NCBI GenBank assembly: GCA_965153355.1
Contig: OZ231126.1
Location: 94,674,001-94,738,000, forward strand
DNA length: 64,000 bases
Source of the DNA: Flaccisagitta enflata
Lineage: Eukaryota > Chaetognatha > Sagittoidea > Aphragmophora
Direction: 5' to 3'
Made by a program: the position numbers and the translations under genes. Below are positions 1 to 14,428 of this stretch, piece by piece. The stretch's first letter is position 1. The number at the start of each line of letters is the position of its first letter. The notes below the pieces were generated by a model. The model was not told the origin of the DNA and made no database searches. It saw nothing but the letters and a program-made list of their open reading frames with translations.

Positions 1-103
1 CAACGGACGGGCGGACGGACCCTTGGACCGACGGACCGACGGACCGACGGACCGACGGACTGACAAAGCAGGGTGTAGAGTCGCGTAGCACGCGACTAAA
101 AAC
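1..103 (-). repeat. Family A hairpin element, 3' part
   Basis: Minus-oriented end of family A. A (GGACCGAC)-type tetranucleotide run leads to a hairpin with stem GTCGCG/CGCGAC and loop TAGCA, then CTAAAAA. The other end lies outside the window. Confidence 0.75.
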
Positions 104-686
104 TTTGTTGAAGAGGACAATGTGAAAAGATTTGAAAGAATGAAAGTGTGTGTCACTTTCATTGACTTTGAAACTAGCATGGTAGGGACCTGTTACTCTA
201 AAGGCACAAAGTGGTTGAAAATGTCATTCACAGACTGATATGGCATCATCGATCTTTTATTGGCATGGATTCATCGTCTCATTGACTTTTCACGCCTCTT
301 CTTCATTATTCTCTTCCTCCTCTCCCCTTCATTCCACTAATTCTCCCTCTGTTACTTCCACTTCCTCTTCATCATAATCATCGGTGCTCCTCTTCATCAT
401 TGGTATACCGCTTCATTGTCATTGATATTCGTCTTCATCATCGTTACTTCTCTCATTGGTATTTCTTTTCAGTCTTTTGTCAATCCACCTCCTTATCCTA
501 AAAATCATTTTGCCTGTTAGATGCCTTCAAAGCGAGCAAAATATTGACCAAAAATCCCATTTTTCATGCGCTATAATGCCTAATAGACGGGTGCCCTATA
601 TGCGGGGCTTACCAACAAAGGAATAAAGAGAGAATAGTTTGGACTTTTCAAATCATGCCTTAATGCGAGGGATGCCTTATTAGCGG
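104..686. other. No recognised feature
   Basis: Non-coding, pyrimidine-rich between about 280 and 500 (CTTCATCAT-like words). No open frame of note and no repeat family seen elsewhere in the window. Confidence 0.4.
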
Positions 687-779
687 TTGCTCTCTACTAG
701 TAGTGAAGCTAAACTGTATCATTCTTCTTGCTCTATTTCTTTTCATTTCGATGTCGTTGCTGATGTTTCCTTTTTTGTT

Positions 780-903
780 TGTCAGGTTGTTGTTGCTTTT
801 GTTTTTGATTTTGTTGTTTTGTTTTTGTTGTGGTTGTTGTTGATGTTGATTCCTTTGAGTTTGTTTTTGTTCTGGTTGTTATACACTACCATATGTAGGT
901 TGC

Positions 904-952
<49 letters not shown>

Positions 953-975
953 GATACTGCTGTTATTGTTGTCTT
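780..975 (+). repeat. (TTG)n microsatellite region
   Basis: Nearly pure TTG triplets at 897-952, with degenerate TTG-rich sequence on both sides. The poly-Leu and poly-Asn frames across it are repeat artefacts. Confidence 0.85.
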
Positions 976-1404
976 TGCTGTTTTTCACGCGAGTTGTCCT
1001 TTCAGTTTATTTGTTGGGGGGGGTTGTTCCGTTCTGTATCGTTTTGGGTTGCATAACAGTGGTTTTGTTCTGGTTGTTGCTTTTTTTTTTAGCTTCTTTC
1101 ACCTCGACTTCTATTTCTTTTTTATGGTAAGTGTCACGCTCTAACTCAATCAACTTGTTTAAAACTAAATGTCAATTCGTCAACATTCAAATTTTACGGC
1201 GACTTCAATACACAAACAATCACACCTACTTCACACGCTTAAGCAGGTTTCACGCATGTAAAAATACCCGGAATTTATAAGTATAACCTCGTATACTAAC
1301 GGCATGAAGGCTTATGCTTAACGGCGATCGCCGCAAGCAGTGTCTCATATAAATACACTTTGTATGAAAATGAGGCCTTCTTAATGATAAATCTACAAAC
1401 ATAA

Positions 1405-1986
<582 letters not shown>

Positions 1987-2109
1987 AAGACCGACAGATA
2001 CAGGCGAAGAGTCCAGTGAAAATAATCATATAATACAAAGCAAAAATCATACAGGCAATGAGAATACCGACAGAAAGACAGAAAGACATATAGACGGACA
2101 GACGGGGCA

Positions 2110-2225
2110 TCCTCTGAATCACGAAATTCGTGCTTAGAATAATTTCTACTGATTACACCCTAGTGCTTCAGTGGAATAAAAAATAATTAGTGCCTTTTGT
2201 AATTCGAGCTTCAGTGGACTTATTT
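2110..2225. repeat. GTGCTTCAGTGGAAT repeat, diverged copy
   Basis: Contains GTGCTTCAGTGGAAT and GAGCTTCAGTGGA, which recur at 2890-3000. It seems to be one of two copies of a small palindrome-bearing repeat. Confidence 0.4.
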
Positions 2226-2349
2226 TCTCACAATAGAAAAAACAGTCAAAGTATTTTTTTTTTAATGCTTATTTGAAGTATTCAAAAAATCTTCTTCTTC
2301 TTTTCAATCTCGCTCTATTCTCTTCTAGTTCCTTTCATCTCATTTTTTT

Positions 2350-2557
2350 TAGTCGCGTGCTACGCGACTCTACAAACCACTTTGTTGGTCGGTCCGTCAG
2401 TCTGTAGGTCCGTCAGTCCGTCCGTCCGTCACACTTTACTTTTTTGGCGTAAATGGGGTTTTTAGCCTTACTGCTCCTGCCCAAATGCTCCACTGACCTC
2501 AATTATGGCCCCTGCCCACCCGCACGCGACTGGGGTAGCCGTGTATCCGGCCTTGTT
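2350..2557 (+). mobile_element. Family A hairpin element, complete copy
   Basis: Best reference copy, about 205 bp. Order: hairpin AGTCGCGTGC-TACGCGACT; TCTACAA..CTTTGT; GGTCCGTC-like tetranucleotide run; CACACTTTACTTTTTT; CTGCTCCTGCCCA; a third copy of the stem word (GCACGCGACT); GTGTATCCGGCCTTGTT. No coding capacity, so it is non-autonomous. Confidence 0.75.
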
Positions 2558-2885
2558 TTGCATTTGCTTAGTGTTCATCATTTTGGAAAAAAAACAATGG
2601 CATCTAAGAAAACTTATATTCCTTCAAAAAAAAAAAGAATTATAGGAGAAGAATAAGTATAGGAAAAGATTTTATGATAAAAGAGAGAGAAAAATTTTAT
2701 TAAAAGGAATATAAAGATATTCAAATATGATAATTTAGAAGAAAAAAAAGAAGAAAAAAAAATCTGAATTAAAAGAAATCAAATAAGTTCCTATTCTACT
2801 AAAATATTTGCAACCTACAAAAAAAACCTTAGTGACTTCTTATTTCATTGCAGTAAACAATAGGTCAATTGCAATATAAAAAGAT
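2558..2885. other. A-rich non-coding stretch
   Basis: A/T-rich with many short A runs (2625-2830). No gene, RNA or named repeat recognised. Confidence 0.4.
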
Positions 2886-2888
2886 GTC

Positions 2889-3005
2889 AAGAGTCAATCC
2901 ACTGAACTCTGAAGCACGAATTCCAATTCCACTGAAGCACGAGGTTGTGCTTCAGTGGAATGGGCCTTGACTGGCCTAATTTCCGGCCCAGAGTTCGTGA
3001 TTTAA
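2889..3005. repeat. Foldback repeat, CCACTGAAGCACGA
   Basis: Palindrome at about 2931-2960 with arms CCACTGAAGCAC and GTGCTTCAGTGG. It is related to 2110-2225. Confidence 0.55.
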
Positions 3006-3024
3006 TGGATAGGCCCAGACAGAC

Positions 3025-3370
<346 letters not shown>

Positions 3371-3649
3371 TCATTGTGCTACTCGGCCAAGCAGTTGAGT
3401 TGATATGTTGTCGATACAACATTATCATATTTTTCATATCACATTTTTAACCGTCTTTTGTTACCCAGAACTTGCTATGGAGATTCTTACTCTCTCGATT
3501 TAAAAGTTGAGGAAGAAAATTGAGCTTGATAGATCAAGATGATAGTGTTGAGTGTTGACGTACCTGTTGATTGAAGTTATTTAGATGAATTTGCAAAGAT
3601 CAGCTTTTAAAACGGTCTCCTTATATAATATATATATTTGCTCTGTTAC

Positions 3650-4850
3650 AAGTTTCTGTTACTCCGTTCCTTGGCTCTCTTGCTCTGTTACTTGGCTATT
3701 TGCTTGCGTTGCTCCATTACAAGGCTCTGTCACTCTGTTACTTGGCTCTCTTGCTCTGTTACTTGGCTATTTGCTTGCGTTGCTCCATTACAAGGCTCTG
3801 TCACTCTGTTACTTGGCTCTCTTGATCTGTTTCTTGGCTATTTGCTTGCGTTGCTCCGTTACAAGGCTCTGTCACTCTGTTACTTGGCTCTCTTGATCTG
3901 TTTCTTGGCTATTTGCTTGCGTTGCTCCGTTACAAGGCTCTGTCACTCTGTTACTTGGCTCTCTTGATCTGTTTCTTGGCTATTTGATTGCGTTGCTCCG
4001 TTTCAAGGCTCTGTCACTCTGTTACTTGGCTCTCTTGATCTGTTTCTTGGCTATTTGCTTGCGTTGCTCCGTTACAAGGCTCTGTCACTCTGTTACTTGG
4101 CTCTCTTGATCTGTTTCTTGGCTATTTGATTGCGTTGCTCCGTTTCAAGGCTCTGTCACTCTGTTACTTGGCTCTCTTGATCTGTTTCTTGGCTATTTGC
4201 TTGCGTTGCTCCGTTACAAGGCTCTGTCACTCTGTTACTTGGCTCTCTTGATCTGTTTCTTGGCTATTTGCTTGCGTTGCTCCGTTACAAGGCTCTGTCA
4301 CTCTGTTACTTGGCTCTCTTGATCTGTTTCTTGGCTATTTGATTGCGTTGCTCCGTTTCAAGGCTCTGTCACTCTGTTACTTGGCTCTCTTGATCTGTTT
4401 CTTGGCTATTTGCTTGCGTTGCTCCTCCGATCTGCTCTGTCACTCTGTTACTTGGCTCTCTTGATCTGTTTCTTGGCTATTTGCTTGCGTTGCTCCGTTA
4501 CAAGGCTCTGTCACTCTGTTACTTGGCTCTCTTGATCTGTTTCTTGGCTATTTGATTGCGTTGCTCCGTTTCAAGGCTCTGTCACTCTGTTACTTGGCTC
4601 TCTTGATCTGTTTCTTGGCTATTTGATTGCGTTGCTCCGTTACAAAGCTCTGTCACTCTGTTACTTGGCTCTCTTGATCTGTTTCTTGGCTATTTGCTTG
4701 CGTTGCTCCGTTACAAGGCTCTGTCACTCTGTTACTTGGCTCTCTTGATCTGTTTCTTGGCTATTTGATTGCGTTGCTCCGTTTCAAGGCTCTGTCACTC
4801 TGTTACTTGGCTCTCTTGATCTGTTTCTTGGCTATTTGCTTGCGTTGTTT
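3650..4850 (+). repeat. 71-bp satellite, ~17 units
   Basis: The word GGCTCTGTCACTCTGTTACT recurs every 71 bp (for example 3725, 3796, 3867, 3938). Units differ by a few substitutions (ACTTGGC vs TCTTGGC, GCTTGCG vs GATTGCG). Because 71 is not a multiple of 3, the open frames read through three unit phases and are not evidence of a gene. Confidence 0.95.
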
Positions 4851-5046
4851 TGTTACTTGTTATGACAGCGTCAAGTTGGCAAAGAGGCTAATTGTCTTTA
4901 TCACTATATGCTATTTGCAGGGGTGTATACAATTGAGTCGCCTTTGGGCCTTCTGGTTTTGATTCCCCCCCCCCCCGCCTTTGATTTTCTTCCCTACGAT
5001 GCGTCGTGTCGCGTTACAAAATCAGCGATTTACTATCCCAAAGAGT

Positions 5047-5111
5047 ACATACATTTCATTCATTCAATCATTTATCCATTCATTCATTCATTTATTCATT
5101 CCCTCATTCAG
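5047..5111 (+). repeat. (CATT)n microsatellite
   Basis: Imperfect CATT tetranucleotides. A C-homopolymer lies upstream at about 4966-4977. Confidence 0.85.
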
Positions 5112-5250
5112 ATGAGATGACAGGTGCAAAACTAAAAGTAAAACCCCGAATTTTTTTTTTTAGGTTTATTACTCCAATGAATCAATGATGTATATGAATG
5201 ACTGGTTATCAATTGATCATTATTAATTATTAAACGCTTTAGAACTAGAA

Positions 5251-5417
5251 CAGGGCCGGATACACGGCCAATACCAGTTGCGGACGGATGGGCAGGGGCG
5301 GAAATGCGCGTTTTCACACTTTTCGACTCGTGCTCACGGACTGACGGACGGACCGACGGACGGACCGACGGACGGACGGACAAAGGCCCTCATAGAGTTG
5401 CGTGTCCGCAACTAAAA
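5251..5417 (-). mobile_element. Family A element, GTTGCG subtype
   Basis: Starts GGCCGGATACACGG and ends in hairpin GTTGCG-TGTC-CGCAAC. The subterminal third copy reads AGTTGCGGACGG, so all three stem words carry the same T:A change relative to the GTCGCG subtype. Confidence 0.75.
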
Positions 5418-5682
5418 AGAAATATTTCTCAATATATGTCTCAAAAAGCAAACAAATAACTTATTTTTTAAGCATTGAAATGTAATAGTCTTACACGCAT
5501 TTACTGCACATTTACACGCACGCCTGCGCACTCACCTGTATGTACTTACGTGCACGCCCTCTTAAGAATCTACAACTCATGAATAAATTCGTTTTTTGGC
5601 CATCACAATGCGAAGAGGAAGAGGAAGAGGATGAGGACACGGAGGACCTACCTGGTGAGAAAAGGAAATGCCATCAGTTTAA

Positions 5683-5900
<218 letters not shown>

Positions 5901-5935
5901 GCGCAGAGAAAGACCGAGAATACACGCCGTATTTT

Positions 5936-6316
5936 TAGTCGCGTGCACGCGACTCTACAACCCGCTTTGTCGGTCCGTCGGTCCGTCCGTCCGTCGGTCC
6001 GTCGGTCCGTCGGTCCGTCGGTCCGTCCGTCACACTTTACTTTTTTGTACTATAACGTCAACTCTTAGGTCATTTTAAGTCATTTTAAGTCATTTATTGT
6101 TATTCTAAGTCATTTTGAGTCAGTCTAAGTCATTTTAAGTCATTTTAAGTCATTTTAAGTTATTTTAGGTTATTTTTGGTTTTTTGTTTTTTTAGTCATT
6201 TTAACTCAATTTTGGTCATTTTAGGTCATTTTAAGTCATTGAAAGTCATTCTAAGTCATTCTAAGTCATTCTTTGTCTGTAAGTCATGCACGCGACTTAT
6301 AGGTGTTGGCCTTGTT
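5936..6316 (+). mobile_element. Family A element, long GTCATTTTAA form
   Basis: Hairpin AGTCGCGTGCACGCGACT, then a GGTCCGTC run, CACACTTTACTTTTTT, about 200 bp of AGTCATTTTA-type tandem words, a third stem copy (TGCACGCGACTTA) and GGTGTTGGCCTTGTTT. The same subfamily occurs at 62685. Confidence 0.75.
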
Positions 6317-6506
6317 TATAAGAACACATTTTTTTGAAGTGTGGCTAGGTTGGAGGATTCGATTCTGTACAACTTTCTTTCATAGTTTCGTTAAGATTTC
6401 ATATCAAAAGTACCATAAAACATATTCATACCGACATCTGAGCCTGGGCATGTTCTTAGGATGTTCTTATTTTTTCACCAATTCTGAGGCTGATGTTCTT
6501 ATAAAC
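6314..6506. mobile_element. Small TIR element (family E)
   Basis: Perfect 13-bp inverted ends, GTTTATAAGAACA (6314-6326) and TGTTCTTATAAAC (6494-6506), around 193 bp without coding capacity. Related TTCTTA/TATAAGAAC fragments lie at 21915-22035 and 24195-24416. The left end overlaps the tail of the upstream family A copy, so no target duplication can be assigned. Confidence 0.6.
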
Positions 6507-6610
6507 AGTGTTCTTAGACAAAATACAGCGTGCAATTGAGATAAACAGAAAGTTTAAAACAGAAACGGATTCAAAGTCAAGTGCTTTTTTGTGAAAAATG
6601 TTTAAAAATT

Positions 6611-6905
<295 letters not shown>

Positions 6906-7270
6906 CAGAAACAACGAAGTACTACCAACAGCTATATGTGCAACAAAATGGTGACAAACAAGAACCAACATACAGTTTTGAACTAGTGTAACACCTTCAC
7001 TATATTCGAATGTTTGAGAAGGCCAGAAAACACCAAAAGAGAACTTTATGATCGACCGATTGACTAATTGACCGCGTCTTAACACAGAGTTATAGCAAAC
7101 ATTATCACCGATAAAATGATTTTCTGACTTTAATCGTGAGTTTAACATGTAACAAGATGAACAAATCTGCGCAGAAGTTAAGTCAGCCGCGAAACATTAA
7201 GTTCAGAGCACCAACATCATTAAAGACATTATCACCATTACCCAAGCGCCACCATCAATGCTTCGCCTTC

Positions 7271-8065
<795 letters not shown>

Positions 8066-8313
8066 AATAGACCAAGAGCAGCAATCTGATTGCAATTCTT
8101 GAATATCTCTGCCAATACTTTTATCAAAATCTTCCTCGCCTGTGCATATTTTCTTGGAAAAAGAAATCTTTACTCTTTGAATAAAAGTTCATTTATTGAT
8201 GTGAAAATGGTTACCAGTAAAGGCGGCTCTCGCCGACCGGAAAAAAAATTGTAATATTGCTTTTTTTTTTGTTTTTTTTTCAGTTCCTTCTCTTTTGTCA
8301 TTACATTCATGTG

Positions 8314-8527
<214 letters not shown>

Positions 8528-8570
8528 TTTCCTCTCTCTCCTCCCCCTCTTCTCTCCCTCTGTCTCTCTA

Positions 8571-8733
8571 GGGTGAGTATCACCAGTGGGAAAATCGAAC
8601 TGGTAAGAATTTGTTAAAAAAAAAAAATTCTTACTAGTGGGATGAAAAAATCATCCCACTGGTGAGAATTTTTTTTTCTTTTGGCAAATTCTCACCAGTG
8701 GGAAGAATTAAATTTTCATCAGTGGGAAAGGAA
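8571..8733. repeat. Family D palindromic repeat, copy 1
   Basis: Alternating inverted copies of TTCTCACCAGTGGGA separated by short A/T runs, able to fold into several hairpins. A second cluster lies at 10378-10580. Confidence 0.6.
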
Positions 8734-8746
8734 AAAAAGAATTAGA

Positions 8747-9250
8747 ACAAGTCATCCAAGGATCGCACATCGTCAGCGGTACCCGATGCCCTGCTTGGAG
8801 TGATTGGCTGAAGAAGTGGAGTGAGAGCAGGGCAGCGGCCCCAAAGGGCCGATGTCCTGTAGGACACGGGTGAATTTCCATACGTCCTGAGAGGGCATAT
8901 TTGAAGCCTTAGTGGCAATTTTCCATGATATTTAATGGGAATTTTGCATTTTTTTCAATTTCTTGTCACTATGCTATGTTATTCAATGGGAATTTTACAT
9001 TTTTCTTAGTTTTCATCAATTTTCCATGTTATTCAATGGGAAATATGCATTTTTTTGCTTTTTGTAAATTTTCCATATTATTCAATGGGAAGTTTGCATT
9101 TTGACAATATCCCATGTTATCTGATGGGAATTTGAGGCTTGAGAAGCTTTGGGGGGGGACGTACGGACGGACGTACATACGGACGGACATATGGAAATTC
9201 ACCCCTGTGTCCCACAGGACATCGGCCCTTTGGGGCCGCTGCCCAAAAAG
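8747..9250 (+). mobile_element. Family B inverted-end element
   Basis: Outer head CCAAGGATCGCACATCGTCA..GCCCTGCTTGGAGTGATT, left arm GGGCAGCGGCCCCAAAGGGC..TCCTGTAGGACAC, tandem interior of ~60-bp units (TTCCATG..ATTCAATGGGAA), right arm ending GGCCCTTTGGGGCCGCTGCCC. The arms are mutual reverse complements over about 45 bp. It is followed by AAAAAGG and a GA/CAGA tail (to about 9337). Confidence 0.75.
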
Positions 9251-9279
9251 GAAAGAAGGAAAGAGAAAAAGAAAAAAAA

Positions 9280-9282
<3 letters not shown>

Positions 9283-9334
<52 letters not shown>

Positions 9335-9337
9335 TAC
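9283..9337 (+). repeat. (GA)n(CAGA)n tail of B element
   Basis: Short GA then CAGA run adjoining the right end of the B copy. Confidence 0.85.
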
Positions 9338-9339
9338 AA

Positions 9340-10377
9340 ACAAGAAACAGAGAGAAAAAAAAAACAGTAAAAAATGGTATAAAAAACTCCTCTAATAGAG
9401 CAAAAAATGATGAAAATAATAGATTCATTTTGCGCTAAAGCATGTGTGGTATGCCTATCATTTTAAACATTCATATAATATCTATCCTAGTGGATATATC
9501 ACCCTAAATAGCATTGTTAAGATTCTCTGAAATAAAAGGAAAAATTCTAGCTTATGGGAACACCTGCATTTTTAGCCATGTGCTTTGCGACTTTTTACTG
9601 TGCCCTATCAACATGGCGTCTAAGCTTTATGACCTTGTAGCAGCGTATCTGTTGAAATGCCTGACCCATTCCTGCCCATGCCAAACAGGGACTGAGGTAC
9701 TCATGTATTGAGCCAAATGGCTCATTTTTTACTATTTATAATATAGTTTTAAGTGCGCTCATCTCAACCCTCACTGAAAACATCAGATTGAAAATCATGC
9801 ATGAATTCCATGATTTTGATGCTTGGGTTCAAAATTGGAACATTTGCCATTGTGAAAGCTCTTCTTTGATTTTGATAGTGTTCTTGAGTAGGGCAACTTC
9901 AATGTTTCAATTATATGGAAAGGTCTGGCAGATGGTCGATTTTTTGAAAGTGAAGACTGACACCCAGGAAGTGGTAAAAAGTGCTTGAATTCCATGAATA
10001 TTTCATTTCATTTACCTTTTCTTTTTGTTTTTTTTTTTATTGCGTAACACAACATTGTGTTAGTATATTTCTTTTTATCGACAAATTTTCAACTTCTGCA
10101 CTTTATTTGTCAATTTACAACAAACTCCTTATACACTTTAGTTTGCCTTGCCTTTTGCAACTCGAAGTGAAATCAAACAGTAAAGCAGTGAAATTGAAGT
10201 GAATGAAATGGGTATCTCATTGTTTCAATGGCTTTATATTTTTTTCATGTCAGTCACAAATCGCAGTACCTCATTTCCACCCTTTTAAACCATAATCCTG
10301 ACCTAAAAGCATTGGAAGTGGGCTTTTTTTCCCTCTTCCTCCCCATTCCTCCCCCTTCCTCCATATCCTCCATTCTC
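9340..10377. other. No recognised feature
   Basis: A/T-rich sequence with a few short open frames (for example 9514-9711 and 9788-9988) that resemble no family I know and have no supporting splice signals. Confidence 0.35.
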
Positions 10378-10580
10378 TTCCCATTGGTGAGAATTTTTTT
10401 TCATATGAATTCTCACCAGTGAGAAATATTTTTTTCTTACCAGTGGGATAAATTTTCTTTCCCACTGATGTCATTAGTAATGAGAATTTAGTTTCATCCC
10501 ACTAATGTCATTAGTAATGAGAATTTAGTTTCATCCCACTGGTGAGAAAAAAATCCTTCCCACTGGTGAGAATTCCCCGT
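10378..10580. repeat. Family D palindromic repeat, copy 2
   Basis: CCCATTGGTGAGAATT / AATTCTCACCAGTG units, plus a duplicated ATGTCATTAGTAATGAGAAT segment. Homologous to 8571-8733. Confidence 0.6.
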
Positions 10581-10592
10581 CTCTCTATCCCT

Positions 10593-12660
<2,068 letters not shown>

Positions 12661-12666
12661 ATAACC

Positions 12667-12809
12667 CACACAGAATTCCAAATTTGCATAGAAAATCAAA
12701 ATCTCAACAAAATACGAACATAGCGCGATCCCTAACTCAGTTACTGAGCGCGCTATGTTCTTATTTCATGCAAATTTAGATCTCCTATGCAAATTTGGAA
12801 TTCTGTGTG
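12667..12809. mobile_element. Foldback element, 25-bp TIRs
   Basis: Perfect inverted ends, CACACAGAATTCCAAATTTG.. at 12667-12691 and its complement at 12785-12809. A second internal inverted pair, GAACATAGCGCG and CGCGCTATGTTC, lies inside. A similar design (ACATAGTTCTC / GAGAACTATGT) occurs at 57917-58059. Confidence 0.65.
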
Positions 12810-13224
12810 AGCTGAAAAAAATCGATTGTTACTAATTTTTTCACCTTTTCATAAATTCAAAGTCGAATTTTCTTCATTTCCATTTACCATTCTACCATTT
12901 GGCTTTATATGAGTATTTCTTTTATGTGATTAAACATACTAGATTTGGAAAAAAATGAAGCAGGCAGTCCCTGAAATAGAAATGCTAATGCGATTGGTTA
13001 ATTTGTCCTACGGATAAATTCCTCTATCTTAAGTTTCAGTGCGTCCTATCTATCTATTTGTTTGTATGTCTGTCTGTCAGTATTCTGTTTTTCTTGCAGT
13101 GCAAGCCACAACTTCTCAAAAACATCTTTGTTCTAGAGAAATGCATCAACGCATTATTTCTTTAAGTCGAGGTAAGAAAAGTCTCTCATGTATCATGGAT
13201 ATAATGTCACTAATGTGGCTATCT

Positions 13225-13262
13225 GATTTCCTTTCTTTTCTTTTCTTTTCTTTTCCTTTCTT
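13225..13262 (+). repeat. (TTTTC)n microsatellite
   Basis: Short pentanucleotide run. Confidence 0.8.
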
Positions 13263-13540
13263 TGTTTTTATTTATTTATTTTTTTTTTTGCCAGTGTGTG
13301 TTTTTTGTTTTTCTTATTCGTATATTCAAATAAGTGGGTGTAACTAACGCTCTCTGGCATATCTGAATAACAAAAGCACATTGCAGCATATGAGGATCAA
13401 TTGCTCGCATAAGCATCAGACTGATTTGGGGTCGCAAAAGCATCCTATGGTCTGCAGTTCCCCTTGACCCGTTGCATTGCTACTTATGTTAATGGGGCAG
13501 CAATTTGATTCGAAGCTGATGACCTATGATTCCACATAGG

Positions 13541-13602
13541 CAGGGCCGTATGGCAAGGGGGCGCCAGAGCTGCCATGGCAGCCCCTTATTGGGACACAGA
13601 CC

Positions 13603-13690
<88 letters not shown>

Positions 13691-13825
13691 CTTTCTTTTA
13701 CTGTTATGCACTGAAAATTACTGCTGTTAAATTGTCTGTACATATAGAGGCAAAAAAATCAGAAGTTGCACAAATTTGGGGGTGCCACTGGCACCCCCAA
13801 AATCATAGACTCCCATACGGCGCTG
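13541..13825. repeat. Inverted repeat around (GA)n
   Basis: GGGCCGTATGG near 13541 is mirrored by CCATACGGCGC near 13814. GGCGCCAGAGCTGCC..GGCAGCCCC and GGGGGTGCCACTGGCACCCC are local hairpins. A (GA)n of about 80 bp (13606-13688) sits between. Confidence 0.5.
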
Positions 13826-13844
13826 CACATAGGCAAATTTTCAC

Positions 13845-14095
13845 TTGGTTTTTGGGATACAGAAGGCTGATTTGTGGTCTCAGAGAGTTCATACGAAGCC
13901 TGAGGGCTGATTTGGAGTCTAAGAGGGTTAATTTGACGCCTGAGAGCACAAATTTGAAGCCTGAGGGATTGTTTAGGTTTGAGAGGACTGATTTGAGTGT
14001 GGAGAGAGTTAATTTAAGGCATAAGAGGGCTGAAAAAGAGGCTGAATAAGGGGCTGATAAGAGGCCTGAGAGGGCAGACAAGGTATGATTAGGCC
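13845..14095 (+). repeat. Family B interior tandem repeat, no ends
   Basis: Repeats of GCCTGAGAGGGCTGATTTGA type (20-26 bp), the interior unit of B elements. No GGGCAGCGG arms here, so it is a fragment. Confidence 0.6.
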
Positions 14096-14428
14096 TTGAT
14101 CTACAACTTGGAATTTCTAGGGCTGAAAGCGGATCTCGCTTTGAAAAAAACTCGCCCACTGAAGTGTTGACTGTTGTTACAGGCTCTATACGCCACCGAT
14201 CTAGGCGTTCTTGGTCTTGTTCGACAGAGATTTGATTTCTCTCGCCGTCGGCTTTAACTAAACATTATTATTTTCTTCTTAGGGGCCCCTAAGGGCCCTC
14301 AAAAAAGCCCTTATTGAGAATTTTTTTTGAAAAAAAAAGTAGGGTTCAATCAATAGGAAATCGTTTGATTTGCCTAGATCCAAAATCTTGTATTTTCACT
14401 TTTTTCAAAAAACTTAAGAAATTTTTTT

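Noticed and set aside
3585-4962. Membrane protein from 100-residue frames in the 71-bp satellite
   Set aside because: Frames arise from three phases of a non-triplet repeat and vary with unit substitutions; no start, splice or flanking gene support.
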